NCBI RefSeq assembly: GCF_964275005.1
Contig: NC_092704.1
Location: forward strand, 9,915,871-9,979,870
Length of the DNA: 64,000 nucleotides
Reading direction: 5' to 3'
DNA from: Diadema setosum
Lineage: Eukaryota > Echinodermata > Echinoidea > Diadematoida > Diadematidae
Each line of letters starts with the position of its first letter. The first letter of the stretch is position 1. The notes beneath the pieces are model-generated. The model saw only the letters and a program-made list of their open reading frames with translations, was not told where the DNA came from and did no database searches. Position numbers and translations under genes: made by a program. Below, one piece after another: positions 63,283-64,000 of this stretch.

Positions 63283-64000
63283 TTTTTCATGGTGGGGGGG
63301 GGGGGGCAAATACTAGTTCTCTTTCCACACCTTTTTCAAGGTCAAGCCAAATTAGTCGAGCAGAATGGCAACATAGGTATCTCACCCAAAATCGGACATT
63401 GTGAAATGTTTGCACAAAGATTGGACAAGTGAGATTGTAAAGGTTTGCATGTTTTCGCCAAATACATGCAAATCTTTAAAAGTAATGACGTGACCACCTC
63501 ACCCCACCCTCATTTGTTTGGACATTTTTGTGAAATGCGTGTTTTCGTCGATGATTTGGCAATTGCTATCTCTCTCCCTTAAAGTCACAAGGCGTTGCAA
63601 GTGACTACAGGACTTTCAAAAATATAGTTTAATGTGAAGGATAGATATTGTTCTTTAAGTGATTTCATGTTAATGGGGAAAATTTGATGACGATTCATTT
63701 GCTGTTCTATGAGCAACTTGTGAAATGATGTGTATTGTCTATGCTAATTGCACCAATCACACGGATTTGCAAAATAATGGCGAACTAAAACCCCCTGGTT
63801 CCTTATTTTAGGTCCGATTTTGACAAAAAACGTGATATCACTCCGTTCACCTGATTTTGTAGTCTATTTATAAGCGCAAACTTGACCAGAGTGTGGAGTT
63901 GCCGTTTAAAATTCGTTTTTGCCTCACTCTCTGTCTCTTGTTATCCAATCATCTCAAACTCAGAACCCATCTCACCGCTTTTATGGGTCCTTCTGCCAGT

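Overview
This window is animal nuclear DNA, not bacterial. It is AT-rich, and its genes are split into short exons with GT-AG introns and separated by microsatellites and dense transposon debris. The two host genes, the deuterostome-type retroelement and several familiar-looking short repeats point to a marine invertebrate deuterostome. A sea-urchin-like echinoderm is my best guess, but the species cannot be fixed from sequence alone.

Left part (1767-33741, + strand): a three-exon histamine N-methyltransferase-like (HNMT-like) gene encoding 313 aa. Its exons are at 1767-1956, 32348-32701 and 33344-33741. Intron 1 is about 30.4 kb, and nearly nine-tenths of it is nested transposons. The outermost is a Ty3/gypsy-type LTR element (3159-21454) whose pol order is protease-integrase-reverse transcriptase-RNase H, the arrangement of Gmr1-like elements of deuterostomes. 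Its 5' LTR is split by a foldback element (3585-14482), which itself carries smaller elements down to a 725-bp element with a 10-bp target duplication. Further on, a CACTA-like DNA transposon (23917-30107) sits inside another TIR element and carries a broken, spliced, minus-strand gene. A third nest lies at 30611-31558.

Middle (33742-39270): intergenic. It holds a 5'-truncated L1-like LINE with a perfect 14-bp target-site duplication (35289-37273) and a decayed CR1/jockey-type LINE fragment.

Right part (39271 to beyond the window, + strand): an integrin beta gene. Fifteen exons are visible, encoding 530 residues from signal peptide through PSI, hybrid and beta-I domains into the second I-EGF module. 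All splice phases agree. The metal-site residues are conserved, but the disulfide of the specificity-determining loop is missing. Its introns carry foldback elements, MITEs, a tRNA-derived SINE and LINE fragments.

The two host genes have unrelated roles (small-molecule methylation; cell adhesion), and I see no operon-like relationship. The most unusual content is the transposon layer: a six-level nest, empty-site paralogues inside the same window, and a foldback element whose arms are built of units carrying nuclear-receptor-like half-site pairs.
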